This document shows positions 41,894 to 50,197 of a stretch of DNA of 64,000 bases, piece by piece. The notes under the pieces are model-generated. The model was not told the DNA's origin, ran no database searches, and was given only the letters and a program-made list of their open reading frames with translations. The stretch is from contig JBKJIQ010000045.1 of assembly GCA_046598395.1 (NCBI GenBank), positions 1 to 64,000 of the forward strand, in the 5' to 3' direction. The position numbers were made by a program, and so were the translations under genes. The DNA is from JAENVU01 sp046598395 (GTDB lineage: Bacteria > Actinomycetota > Acidimicrobiia > IMCC26256 > JAENVU01). The first letter of the stretch is position 1; each line of letters begins with the position of its first letter.

Positions 41894-42439
41894 CTAGAAG
41901 GCCGCAACCCATGCGTCCGCAGTAGCGCTCGTGTTCGTGCCGGCTGCCGGCTGTGTGGTCGCATCGAGCACACCGAGCTTGGTGTTCGCGTTGGTCCCGG
42001 AGCACGCACCGGTAATCTTGGCGAAGGCCGTTCCCGGACCCTGTGCGTTGTCACCAATCACCCAGCACACGCCCGACGAGGACATGGCCACGAACAGCTC
42101 AGTGCTCGCACTCAGCGGGTTGACCGACACTTCCTTCGCCGCGGCCGACGCAACACCCGTAGCCTTAAACGAGAGACTCGGCTCCGCAAGCTGCAGGGCC
42201 GCGGCAGTCGACGTCAGGTACGAGTCGGTGTCGGTGTAGATGCCCTTGGCGTTGGTCAGGGCGTTGCGGAGGCTCGACTGAGCCGCCTTGTCTTGTGCAC
42301 GGGTCTTGGCGCCGAGGAAGGTCGGGATGGCAATCGCGATCAAAATGGCAATGATCAACACGACGACCATGAGCTCGATGAGCGTGAATCCACGCTCATC
42401 CTCACGCCGCGCCCGCAGGCTGGTCAGCATCTGCTGCAT
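41894..42439 (-). CDS. pilA: Major type IV pilin PilA
   Basis: A 181-aa prepilin with leader MQQMLTSLRARREDERG, cleavage before F18, and FTLIELMVVVLIIAILIAIA carrying the +5 glutamate. The mature domain has two cysteines (SGVCWVIGD, TGACSGTN) that could form the pilin disulfide loop. A good ribosome-binding site (AAGGGG, 6 nt before ATG), a dedicated sigma-28-like promoter and a 3' hairpin mark it as the abundant pilin. Confidence 0.92.
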   Translation of the reverse strand: MQQMLTSLRARREDERGFTLIELMVVVLIIAILIAIAIPTFLGAKTRAQDKAAQSSLRNALTNAKGIYTDTDSYLTSTAAALQLAEPSLSFKATGVASAAAKEVSVNPLSASTELFVAMSSSGVCWVIGDNAQGPGTAFAKITGACSGTNANTKLGVLDATTQPAAGTNTSATADAWVAAF

Positions 42440-42496
42440 TCGTTTCCCCTTCGGGTTCTCTGTAGGTGACCGAGACGGTCGTCTCGCTCATGAGAT

Positions 42497-42523
42497 TCAT
42501 CGGCCCCACCGAACCCCACTTGA
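42497..42523 (-). promoter_or_regulatory. Sigma-28/FliA-like promoter of pilA
   Basis: The minus strand reads TCAAGTGG (42516-42523), 11 nt, GCCGATGA (42497-42504); the FliA consensus is TAAAGTTT-N11-GCCGATAA. The ATG is about 58 nt downstream. The same layout precedes two other pilus genes. A small dyad GAGAC-GGTC-GTCTC (42478-42491) lies at the expected start of transcription. Confidence 0.6.
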
Positions 42524-42552
42524 GAACCGGAGAAAAAGATGGTTCAGCCGCC

Positions 42553-43656
42553 CTAGGCAGATCGACGAGGGACGGGTTGGGTGATGCAGTGCACGTTGCC
42601 TCCGCCCAGGAGGATCTCGCGGGCCGCGACACCGACGACGTCACGATCCGGAAACAGATCGGTGAGCACCGCCAGCGCGGCGTCGTCTTGGGCCGGGTCG
42701 AGTAACGGCGCCACAATCCGATCGTTGGCCGGATAGAAGTTCACGTACGACGCAGCCAATCGATCACCGGGCCGGCGAGGTTGCGTGCCCAACCCGGCGA
42801 CTACTCCCGCGGCCTCGGCGTCGGTCACCGTGAGCGGACCGGGCTGGTGCAGGAGATGCACCTCCAAGGACCGCCCCCGCGCGTCGACCGCGGCGTCCAG
42901 GCGGCGGCGGGCGTCGAGCGATCGCTCGTATTGCGCGTCATTGCGATCATCGGTCCACGTGAGGACGACCACTCCCGGCCGAACGAAGCACGCCAGGTTG
43001 TCGACGTGGCCGTCCGTCTCATCGTCCACAACTCCGAGGCCGAGCCACACGACCCGCTCACTGCCGGTGTACTCGCAGAGCAACTGTTCGATGCGAGCGC
43101 GGCCGAGGTCAGGATCGCGATTCGGATTGAGCACACACTCCTCGGTGACGAGCAGCGTGCCCTCACCGTCGGCATGGATTGCCCCGCCTTCGAGCACGAA
43201 CGGAGCCCGATACCGATCGACGTGGTCATGCGCGCACACCGCCGCGGCCATTGCGTCGTCGAGATCCCAGGACGAGTACAAACCTCCGGCCGTGCCGCCC
43301 CAGGCATTGAACTGCCAATCAACACCCCGGATGTCACCGTGCTCGTTGACCACGAACGTCGGTCCGATATCGCGCATCCACGCGTCGTCACTCGGAATCT
43401 CGACCACCGTCACGCCGGGACTCACCATCGCCTCGGCGCCGTCGCCATCACCAGGATTCGCAGCAATCCTCACTGCCTCGGACAGGGCAATCGTGTCTGC
43501 CACCGCGGCGAACGCAGCTCGCGCCGGGCCGGCATCGTCTCGCCAATTATCCGGCCGACGCGGCCACGCCATCCAACAACCGCCATGGGGTTCGTACTCC
43601 CCCGGCATCCAGAATCCGTCGGCCTCCGGCGTCGATGAGAGCAGCTGCGAGACCAT
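42553..43656 (-). CDS. aguA: Agmatine deiminase
   Basis: A 367-aa enzyme converting agmatine to N-carbamoylputrescine. It has MPGEYEPHGGCWMAWPRR, the DDAWMRDIGPTFV and DDETDGHVDN catalytic segments and the nucleophile C357 in GGGNVHCITQP. No agmatine transporter or carbamoylputrescine amidase is nearby. ATG 43656 has no strong ribosome-binding site. It is divergent from the LLM gene, with a palindrome between them. Confidence 0.93.
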   Translation of the reverse strand: MVSQLLSSTPEADGFWMPGEYEPHGGCWMAWPRRPDNWRDDAGPARAAFAAVADTIALSEAVRIAANPGDGDGAEAMVSPGVTVVEIPSDDAWMRDIGPTFVVNEHGDIRGVDWQFNAWGGTAGGLYSSWDLDDAMAAAVCAHDHVDRYRAPFVLEGGAIHADGEGTLLVTEECVLNPNRDPDLGRARIEQLLCEYTGSERVVWLGLGVVDDETDGHVDNLACFVRPGVVVLTWTDDRNDAQYERSLDARRRLDAAVDARGRSLEVHLLHQPGPLTVTDAEAAGVVAGLGTQPRRPGDRLAASYVNFYPANDRIVAPLLDPAQDDAALAVLTDLFPDRDVVGVAAREILLGGGNVHCITQPVPRRSA

Positions 43657-43719
43657 CACCCGAGGGTAACGCCGCGGCCTCTCCTTCCGACGCGGTGGAC
43701 ATCGTTGGGTCCACGTGCA

Positions 43720-43741
43720 AAAATGGAACAGGTTCCATTTT
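43720..43741. promoter_or_regulatory. 22-bp operator-like palindrome (TetR/KstR type)
   Basis: AAAATGGAAC-AG-GTTCCATTTT is a perfect dyad between the divergent agmatine deiminase and LLM oxidoreductase genes. Its core TGGAACAGGTTCCA fits TNNAACNNGTTNNA, the pattern of KstR sites. It lies 47 bp before the LLM start and 64 bp before aguA. No TetR gene is in the window. Confidence 0.6.
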
Positions 43742-43787
43742 CGGCGGGGCACCAGAGCGGCGCGCCAGGATCACGACGGAGGTCGAC

Positions 43788-44918
43788 ATGGAGTTCGGAC
43801 TGTTTATGGGTGGCTTCATCCACGAGGACCTCATGGCCGCGGACCCGAACGCCGAACATCACCGGCTCATGAGCGAGGTCGATCTCGCGGTCGTGGGTGA
43901 TCGCACCAACTGGAAGTACTCGTGGTGGACTGAGCACCACTTCCTCTGGGAGTACTCCCACATCTCGGCCAACGAGACGATCATGCCGTACGTCGCAGCC
44001 AAGACGGACCGCATGCACATCGGCTCGGGGATTATCAACATCACGCCGCCGGTGAACCACCCGGCACGCGTCGCTGAGCGCGTGGCGATGCTCGACCATC
44101 TCTCCGAGGGTCGCTTCGAGTTCGGCACCGGCCGCGGGTCTTCCACCACCGAGCAGGCCGGGTTCGGCATCACCGATCCCGAGCTCACCAAAGCCATGTA
44201 CGACGAAGCCATCCGTGAGTTCAAATACATGTGGCGCGATGGCACCTACTCCCACGATGGCCAGTTCTTCTCGTTGCCGGAACGCAACGTGTTGCCCAAG
44301 CCCTACGTGAAGCCCCACCCGCCGATGTGGGTCGCCGCAGGGAATCCGGGCACATTCGAGAAAGCCGGGAAGATGGGCCTCGGCGTCCTCTGCTTTACGG
44401 GCGGGTCGCCGGAGAAGATGAAGCCGCTGATCGAAATGTACAAGGAAGCGATCAAGGACGCTGATCCCGTCGGCGAGTTCGTGAACGACAACGTGGCGAT
44501 CACCTCGAGCTTCATGTGCCTGGAAGACGAGGAGGCCGCGATCGATTGGACGACCCGCTCGGGCAACGGTCGCCAGCAGAGCCTCGTGTTCAAGTATCTC
44601 GACACGTTCCCGAAGCCGGCGTGGGTACCCGAGTGGCCCGCACTCATTGCGGATCCCACTCGCGAACAGGTGATCGCCGGACGCGAGATCGGTGCAAGCA
44701 TCGTGGGAAACCCCGAGCAATGCGCCGCGGCGCTGCGCATGTGGGAAGGCACCGGCGTCGACCAGCTGATCCTCGGCCCGTCCGGCTCGGTGTACCCCCA
44801 CGATCTTCTCGTGGAGACCGTCGAGCTGTTCGGGAAGTCAGTGATCCCCGAGTTCGACACCGATCCGGAGTTCTCGACCAACCGCTACCGAGCCGCCGCC
44901 AACTCCGTCACCCGCTGA
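43788..44918 (+). CDS. LLM class flavin-dependent oxidoreductase
   Basis: A 376-aa luciferase-like monooxygenase fold protein using reduced flavin or F420. Seen features are MEFGLFMGGF at the start, WWTEHHFLWEYSHISAN, GSGIINITPPVNHPARVAER, LDHLSEGRFEFGTGRG with the STTEQ phosphate region and late IVGNPEQCAAAL. The substrate is unknown. ATG 43788 follows GGAGG by 5 nt. It is one of only two plus-strand genes in the window and has its own promoter region with the 22-bp palindrome. Confidence 0.9.
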   Translation: MEFGLFMGGFIHEDLMAADPNAEHHRLMSEVDLAVVGDRTNWKYSWWTEHHFLWEYSHISANETIMPYVAAKTDRMHIGSGIINITPPVNHPARVAERVAMLDHLSEGRFEFGTGRGSSTTEQAGFGITDPELTKAMYDEAIREFKYMWRDGTYSHDGQFFSLPERNVLPKPYVKPHPPMWVAAGNPGTFEKAGKMGLGVLCFTGGSPEKMKPLIEMYKEAIKDADPVGEFVNDNVAITSSFMCLEDEEAAIDWTTRSGNGRQQSLVFKYLDTFPKPAWVPEWPALIADPTREQVIAGREIGASIVGNPEQCAAALRMWEGTGVDQLILGPSGSVYPHDLLVETVELFGKSVIPEFDTDPEFSTNRYRAAANSVTR

Positions 44919-45008
44919 CGGGAGCGGTCTCGGGAACAGAATCGGGCGCCGCGTCGTTAGATCAGTACGGCCGACCTCCCCCAAGCCGGCCATTTCTGAC
45001 GTCGGTTG

Positions 45009-45047
45009 AGGCGCAGGACCAGCCCCCTGCCCCGGGACCCTGCGCCT
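45009..45047 (+). terminator. Possible hairpin after the LLM gene
   Basis: AGGCGCAGG (45009-45017) pairs with CCTGCGCCT (45039-45047), 90 bp after the LLM stop, with a long GC-rich loop. A TTTGCTCTG direct repeat follows at 45061-45080. It may end transcription of the plus-strand gene. Otherwise 44919-45088 shows no gene. Confidence 0.4.
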
Positions 45048-45088
45048 CCCGGCGTCAGTGTTTGCTCTGGGTTTGCTCTGAGGACCCG

Positions 45089-45430
45089 TCACCGCTGCAC
45101 CCAGGTCTCGGAGCACTCCCACCAGGCGAGGGCACGCTCGGGATCGATCGCGTAGCTGCGAATGCCGCCGCGCGACTCCGGGGCGTCGTTGCGCTGCGCG
45201 ACCGCACATCCTCCAGATACGCACCACCGTGCGCATCGAGTTCCGGAGCGGTCGCGCCGAACACGACCGAGCTGAGCGAGGGCCATCGTCACCGAGGCCC
45301 CGTGCACCGCGAGGGCTCGGGTCGCCTCCTCTCCGAGTCCGGCGGATGCACCCGTGACCAGGTACTGCTTCCCCGTCAGGTCGATTCCGTGCAGCACATC
45401 GTCGGTCGTTGAGGTCGCACCGAGGATCAT
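45089..45430 (-). pseudogene. Decayed short-chain dehydrogenase (SDR) gene
   Basis: The first 50 residues look like an intact SDR start (GIDLTGKQYLVTGASAGLGE with the TGxxxGxG cofactor motif). The sequence then jumps, in another frame, to what looks like the SDR C-terminus (VVFGATAPELDAHGGAYLED) and, after an apparent one-base shift near 45205-45212, to CAVAQ and IRSYAIDPERALAWWE. The central part with the Tyr-x-x-x-Lys active site is missing, about 180-200 residues by comparison with the family. It is therefore a deletion-plus-frameshift remnant. It lies 27 nt after the pilC stop. Confidence 0.85.
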
Positions 45431-45457
45431 TGCGCCATTCTGGCTCGCTGGCGGCGC

Positions 45458-46678
45458 CTACTTGATGAGCTTGATGATGTTGAACATCGGCAGGTAGAGC
45501 GAAATGATCATTCCACCGACGATCGTGCCCATGACCACAATCATGAGCGGCTCGATCAATGATGTCAGCGCATCGACCGTGGCGGTCACTTCCGAGTCAT
45601 AGAAGTCGGCGATCTTGTCGAGCATCTCGTCCATCGCGCCGGTCTCTTCGCCCACGGCGATCATTTGCACCACCATCGGCGGGAACACTTCGTGCTGTTC
45701 CAGTGGACGCGCCAGTGTGTCACCACGCTTGACCGCGCTCTGGGTTTCCCTCAACGCGATCGAGACGGTTTCGTTCCCGGCCGTCTCCGCAACGATGTCG
45801 AGCGCCTCGAGAATCCCGACACCCGATCGGGTCAGCGCGGCGAGCGTGCGCGAGAACCGGGCCAGTGCGGTCTTGCGGGTCAGGACGCCGAACACCGGAA
45901 CCCGGAGCTTGAAGGCGTCCCATTTGATGCGACCCAGCTCGGTCTTGATCCACCGGCGGAAGAAGTAGACACCCACCCCCGCCGCGAGGATCACGAGCGG
46001 GAACCACGCCTTGAGAAAGTCCGACAACGAGATCAGCACTCGCGTCGGGAGCGGCAGTTCACCACCGAGGTCGGTGTAGATCGCCTTGAACTGCGGGACG
46101 ATGAACAGCAGCATCGCGGCGGAAATGAGGAGACAAATCGACAGAGCGACCACCGGATACGTCATGGCCGATTTCACTTTGCGGCGCAGTTCGACCTGAC
46201 TCTCGATGGTATCGGCCAGCCGCATCAGGACGGCGTCGAGCACACCGCCGATCTCACCGGAACGCACCATGGCGATATAGAGACGGCTGAACGCCTTGGG
46301 GTGCTTCGCGATCGCGGACGACAGCGAGACGCCCTTCTCGACGTCGAGACGGATCTCGCCCACGATGCGCGCGAGCTCAGGGTTCTCGGTTTGATCGGCC
46401 AGGATCGCGAGCGCCCGGATCAGCGACAGGCCCGAGTTGATCATCACCGCAAACTGGCGCGAGAAGACCGCCACATCCTTGAGCTTCACCTTGCCCGAGA
46501 AGCCCGGGATCTTGATGTCACGCTTCAGCTTGTTCTCGATCTTGGCTTCGACCGCGATGGGCGTGTAGCCCATCTGGCGCAGCTTGCCGACAACATTCGA
46601 CGCGTCTTCGGCATCGAGTTGACCTTCGATCAGCTTCCCGGACTGATCGCGGACCTTGTAGGCGAAGGTCGTGGTCAT
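45458..46678 (-). CDS. pilC: Type IV pilus assembly platform protein PilC
   Basis: A 406-aa inner-membrane platform protein with two repeated GspF domains. The first contains VFSRQFAVMINSGLSLIRAL, the second ARFSRTLAALTRSGVGILEAL, each followed by helices; three membrane segments are near 165-190, 215-240 and 375-400. ATG 46678 overlaps the stop of the upstream PilT gene (ATGA), linking platform and motor. Confidence 0.95.
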   Translation of the reverse strand: MTTTFAYKVRDQSGKLIEGQLDAEDASNVVGKLRQMGYTPIAVEAKIENKLKRDIKIPGFSGKVKLKDVAVFSRQFAVMINSGLSLIRALAILADQTENPELARIVGEIRLDVEKGVSLSSAIAKHPKAFSRLYIAMVRSGEIGGVLDAVLMRLADTIESQVELRRKVKSAMTYPVVALSICLLISAAMLLFIVPQFKAIYTDLGGELPLPTRVLISLSDFLKAWFPLVILAAGVGVYFFRRWIKTELGRIKWDAFKLRVPVFGVLTRKTALARFSRTLAALTRSGVGILEALDIVAETAGNETVSIALRETQSAVKRGDTLARPLEQHEVFPPMVVQMIAVGEETGAMDEMLDKIADFYDSEVTATVDALTSLIEPLMIVVMGTIVGGMIISLYLPMFNIIKLIK

Positions 46679-48255
46679 CAGGCGGCCCAACCGGTGCCGG
46701 CCGACTGAACGAGTCGGCGAAGGTCGTCTTCATTGGTACACCGCTCGAGCGCGGCTTCCATGGTCACGTGGTTCTGGCGTACGAGCTGTGCAAGGTGTTG
46801 GTCCATCGTGACCATCCCCCACTTCGCACCGGTCTGCATGAGTGAGTAGATCTGGTAGACCTTCCCTTCTCGGATCAAGTTACGAACCGCGGGCGTCGCC
46901 ACCAACACCTCGGCGGCCAAGACCCGACCGGCACCATCAACGGTCTGGAGTAACTGCTGGGTGCAGATGCCTTGCAACGAGGCAGCGAGTTGCACCCGTA
47001 CCTGCTGCTGCTGGTGGGCCGGGAACACATCGATGATGCGGTCAATCGACTGGGGCGCATCCTGGGTGTGGAGGGTCGCGAACACGAGGTGCCCGGTTTC
47101 CGCCGCGGTCAACGCGGTCTGAATCGTTTCGAGGTCACGCATCTCACCCACGAGGATGACGTCGGGGTCCTGGCGCAGCACATGACGCAACGCTTCGGCG
47201 AATGACTTCGTGTCTTCACCCACTTCACGCTGGTTCACAACCGCACGTTTGTGTTGGTGAAGGAACTCGATCGGGTCCTCCACCGTCATGATGTGTACGG
47301 CCTTCTCGCGGTTCACGATGTCGATCAGCGACGCAAGGGTTGTGCTCTTGCCCGAACCCGTAGGGCCGGTCACGAGTACCAGGCCGCGCGGCAGATCCGC
47401 GAACGCTCGAACCTGGGACGGAACGCCGAGGGAATCGAAGGGCACGATCTCGTACGGGATAGCCCGCATGACCGCGCCCACGTTGTCGCGCTGGAGAAAG
47501 ACGTTGACCCGAAACCGGCTCTTGCCCGGCAAGGAGTACGAACAGTCGAGCTCGAGTTCGTTCTCGAACTTCTCGCGCTGCTTCTGCGTGAGAATCGCGT
47601 AGATCATCTCTCGAATGCGAGATCCGGAAAGCTTCTCGATGCCTTCGACCGGCCGCAGCTCGCCATGAACCCGAATCACCGGCGGACTCCCCGCCGTGAG
47701 ATGAAGGTCCGAACCATGCTGTTCGAGGACCTTGATCAACAGATCGTTGACGTGGGTGCCCTCGACTTCGTCTTCGACCGGGTCGACGTCACGGTCGTGG
47801 GCATGCAATGTGGGAACCGCGGGACCGAACACGGAATCGATGGCGTGGGCGATCTCGTAACGGCCGGCGGCAGCCGGGATGATCTCGTAGCCACTCGCGG
47901 CGCCCACGGCCTGGACCGCGACGTCATCACCGGGATCGGGGAAGGCCACCACCAAATGGGTGCCGTCGAAATCGACCCCAATCGCCAGGTGCTCACGTGC
48001 GACGGCTTCCGGAACCGACAACGCGGCATCCGGATGCAGCGGCGTTTCGGTGAAGTCGATGAATCGAACCCCCACCGTCTCCGCGACCGCGGCCGTGAGG
48101 TCCTTCTCTGAGACCAATCCCTCGCGCCGAAGTACCGCGGGGAGCGCGTCTCCGGTCCGACGAGAATCGGCCATGGCGATGGCGAGGTCGTCGCGTGAGA
48201 GCACGTGGCGCTCAACGAGGAACTCGCCCAGTACTCGGGCCTGACTTGACAGCAT
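46678..48255 (-). CDS. PilT-type retraction ATPase with an N-terminal MshEN-like domain
   Basis: A 525-aa ATPase. Residues about 1-145 resemble the MshEN/GspE N-terminal domain (VLGEFLVERHVLSRDDLAIA, then GVRFIDFTETPLHPDAAL). The rest is PilT-like: SDLHLTAGSPPVIRVHGEL, Walker A GPTGSGKST, the HIMTVEDPIEFLH Asp box, REVGEDTKSF, GEMRDLETI Walker B and ATLHTQDAPQSIDR. It lacks the tetracysteine of PilB, supporting a PilT assignment. ATG 48255 has AAGGAGG at 6-7 nt. It is followed by pilC. Confidence 0.9.
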   Translation of the reverse strand: MLSSQARVLGEFLVERHVLSRDDLAIAMADSRRTGDALPAVLRREGLVSEKDLTAAVAETVGVRFIDFTETPLHPDAALSVPEAVAREHLAIGVDFDGTHLVVAFPDPGDDVAVQAVGAASGYEIIPAAAGRYEIAHAIDSVFGPAVPTLHAHDRDVDPVEDEVEGTHVNDLLIKVLEQHGSDLHLTAGSPPVIRVHGELRPVEGIEKLSGSRIREMIYAILTQKQREKFENELELDCSYSLPGKSRFRVNVFLQRDNVGAVMRAIPYEIVPFDSLGVPSQVRAFADLPRGLVLVTGPTGSGKSTTLASLIDIVNREKAVHIMTVEDPIEFLHQHKRAVVNQREVGEDTKSFAEALRHVLRQDPDVILVGEMRDLETIQTALTAAETGHLVFATLHTQDAPQSIDRIIDVFPAHQQQQVRVQLAASLQGICTQQLLQTVDGAGRVLAAEVLVATPAVRNLIREGKVYQIYSLMQTGAKWGMVTMDQHLAQLVRQNHVTMEAALERCTNEDDLRRLVQSAGTGWAA

Positions 48256-48275
48256 GATGTGCCTCCTTGAAAGGC

Positions 48276-48302
48276 ATATCGGCCGGGACGGGAGGCGACT
48301 GA
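48276..48302 (-). promoter_or_regulatory. Sigma-28-like promoter before the MshEN-PilT gene
   Basis: TCAGTCGC (48295-48302), 11 nt, GCCGATAT (48276-48283) on the minus strand. Transcription would start about 15 nt before the ATG. A dyad ACGCCGA-GAA-TCGGCGT (48310-48326) lies just upstream, in the divergent gap to the plus-strand pilB (48256-48425). Confidence 0.5.
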
Positions 48303-48425
48303 AGGCCGTACGCCGAGAATCGGCGTCACGGAGCAGCCTGCGACCTGGTGAGAGGCGGCCGGGCACAACTGTCTTCAGGGGAATGACCGCTCAATCCAAC
48401 CGCCGAGGTGGTCGATGGGAGCGGC

Positions 48426-50129
48426 ATGATCCACGAGCTTGTCGACAACTCCGCGCCCACACTGCCCGCCGCTCGTCGCCGGATCGGAGACCTCTTCGTC
48501 GAACAGGGAATCATCGACGACCAGCAGCTCGCCGAGGCGCTCGATGTTCAGCGGCGCACCGGAGGCCGACTCGGTGAGATCCTCATCGAGCTCGACTTCA
48601 TCAGCTCACTCGACGCGTCACGGGTCCTCGCGCAACGACTCGGGATGGAGTTCGTCGACCTGGCCGCGGCACCGGTCGACGAGATCATCGCCCAACGCAT
48701 TCCCGAAGAAGTCGCACGCCGGTATCGCGCGATTCCCATCGAGTACAACGATGGTGTCTTGAAGGTCGCGCTCGCCGATCCCACCGACGTCTTCGCGCTC
48801 GACGACCTCCAAGTCATCACCCGCGCGCAGATCATCCCGGTGGTGGCCGACCCGACGCAGGTGCTCGAATGTGCGAACCGCATTTGGAGCAAGCCCAGCA
48901 TGGAAAGCCGAATTGACGACGCGGCCGATCTCGAGGTGTTCGAGTCCGAGCACACCCTCGTCGCCGAAACCGAAGATGCTCCCATCGTTCGCCTCGTCGA
49001 TGCGATGATCAGCCAAGCCGCCGAGGAACGGGCATCGGACATTCACATCGAACCGTCCGGCGAGCGGGTGCGGATCCGCTTCCGCGTCGACGGCGTCCTC
49101 CACGACGCTTCGTACTTTCCGCGCGGCGTGTTGCGGCCCGTGGTCAGCCGACTCAAAGTGATGTCGGGATGTGATATCTCGAATAGCCGCACCCCTCAGG
49201 ATGGTCGCTTCACGGTGGAAGGCAAGGCCCGCCTCGTCGACGTCCGGATGACCACGTTGCCCACCGCCACCGGGGAGGCGGTGGTACTGCGCCTCTTGGA
49301 CAAGTCCCAAGGGATCATCGCCCTCTCGACCCTCGGCTTCGAGGCCGACGACCTCGAGCGTTACCAGGCATCGTTTCGCTCGTCGCAGGGCGCCATCATG
49401 GCCGCCGGACCAACGGGATCAGGCAAGACCTCCACGCTGTACGCCACCCTCGCCGAGTTGAACGACCCCGGCCGCAGCATTGTGAGCGTTGAAGATCCGG
49501 TTGAGTACCACATGGACGGCATCAAGCAGGTCCAGGTGGGACGCCGCGGCACCGTTGGCTTCTCCGGCGCACTGCGTTCCATTTTGCGTGCTGACCCCGA
49601 CGTGATTCTCGTCGGTGAAATCCGTGACTCGGAGACCGCGCTCATCGCAGCCGAAGCCGCGCTGACCGGCCACCTTGTCCTCACCACCGTTCACACGTTG
49701 AGTGCATCGACCGTGCCCGTACGACTCATCGAGATGGGCGTGGAGCCCTACCTCGTGACGTCGTCATTGCGGTGCGTTGTCTCCCAACGGCTCGCGCGGC
49801 GGCTCTGCCTCAAGTGCATGACCACGAGCGAACCCACCGCAGACGAGCTGGAGTTGCTCGCGCTGCCGGGTGAGGACCCCATCACGAGCGTTGGACGTCC
49901 GGCGGGATGCCCCGCGTGTTCGAATACCGGGTACAAGACCCGTTCTGCGGTCTACGAAGTGATGGTCCTGACCGACGAGATCCGTGCGCTCATCGCCCGC
50001 CGCGCGCCCGCACCGGAGATCGAGAAGGTCGCGATCGAGGGCGGTATGCGGACGCTGCGGATCGCCGGAGCGAGGCGCGTACGCGACGGCGTGTTCGGCC
50101 CCGATGAGTTGCTCCGAGTCCTGAGCTAA
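48426..50129 (+). CDS. pilB: PilB/GspE-type extension ATPase
   Basis: A 567-aa type II/IV secretion ATPase. The N-terminal MshEN-like region (RIGDLFVEQGIIDDQQLAEAL) precedes the ATPase core with SDIHIEPSGERVRIRFRVDG, Walker A GPTGSGKTST, GEIRDSETA and TTVHTLSAS. The zinc tetracysteine CLKCM and CPACSNTG marks it as PilB/GspE rather than PilT. ATG 48426 has GGGAG upstream; GTG 48408 is in frame. It is transcribed away from all other pilus genes. Confidence 0.92.
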   Translation: MIHELVDNSAPTLPAARRRIGDLFVEQGIIDDQQLAEALDVQRRTGGRLGEILIELDFISSLDASRVLAQRLGMEFVDLAAAPVDEIIAQRIPEEVARRYRAIPIEYNDGVLKVALADPTDVFALDDLQVITRAQIIPVVADPTQVLECANRIWSKPSMESRIDDAADLEVFESEHTLVAETEDAPIVRLVDAMISQAAEERASDIHIEPSGERVRIRFRVDGVLHDASYFPRGVLRPVVSRLKVMSGCDISNSRTPQDGRFTVEGKARLVDVRMTTLPTATGEAVVLRLLDKSQGIIALSTLGFEADDLERYQASFRSSQGAIMAAGPTGSGKTSTLYATLAELNDPGRSIVSVEDPVEYHMDGIKQVQVGRRGTVGFSGALRSILRADPDVILVGEIRDSETALIAAEAALTGHLVLTTVHTLSASTVPVRLIEMGVEPYLVTSSLRCVVSQRLARRLCLKCMTTSEPTADELELLALPGEDPITSVGRPAGCPACSNTGYKTRSAVYEVMVLTDEIRALIARRAPAPEIEKVAIEGGMRTLRIAGARRVRDGVFGPDELLRVLS

Positions 50130-50197
50130 CCGACCCTCTCGTCAGCCGGAGGCCTCGCGCGACATCGGCTCGCAGTGCAGGCGTTGCCCTCGTTCTG

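Noticed and set aside
44919..45457. A mobile element or RNA gene in the gene-poor gap
   Set aside because: No transposase fragment, terminal inverted repeat or tRNA-like fold was seen; the gap is explained by the SDR remnant and a possible terminator.
48391..48419. Sigma-28-like site before the plus-strand pilB
   Set aside because: TCAATCCA and GTCGATGG are 12 rather than 11 nt apart and transcription would start at or after the ribosome-binding site.
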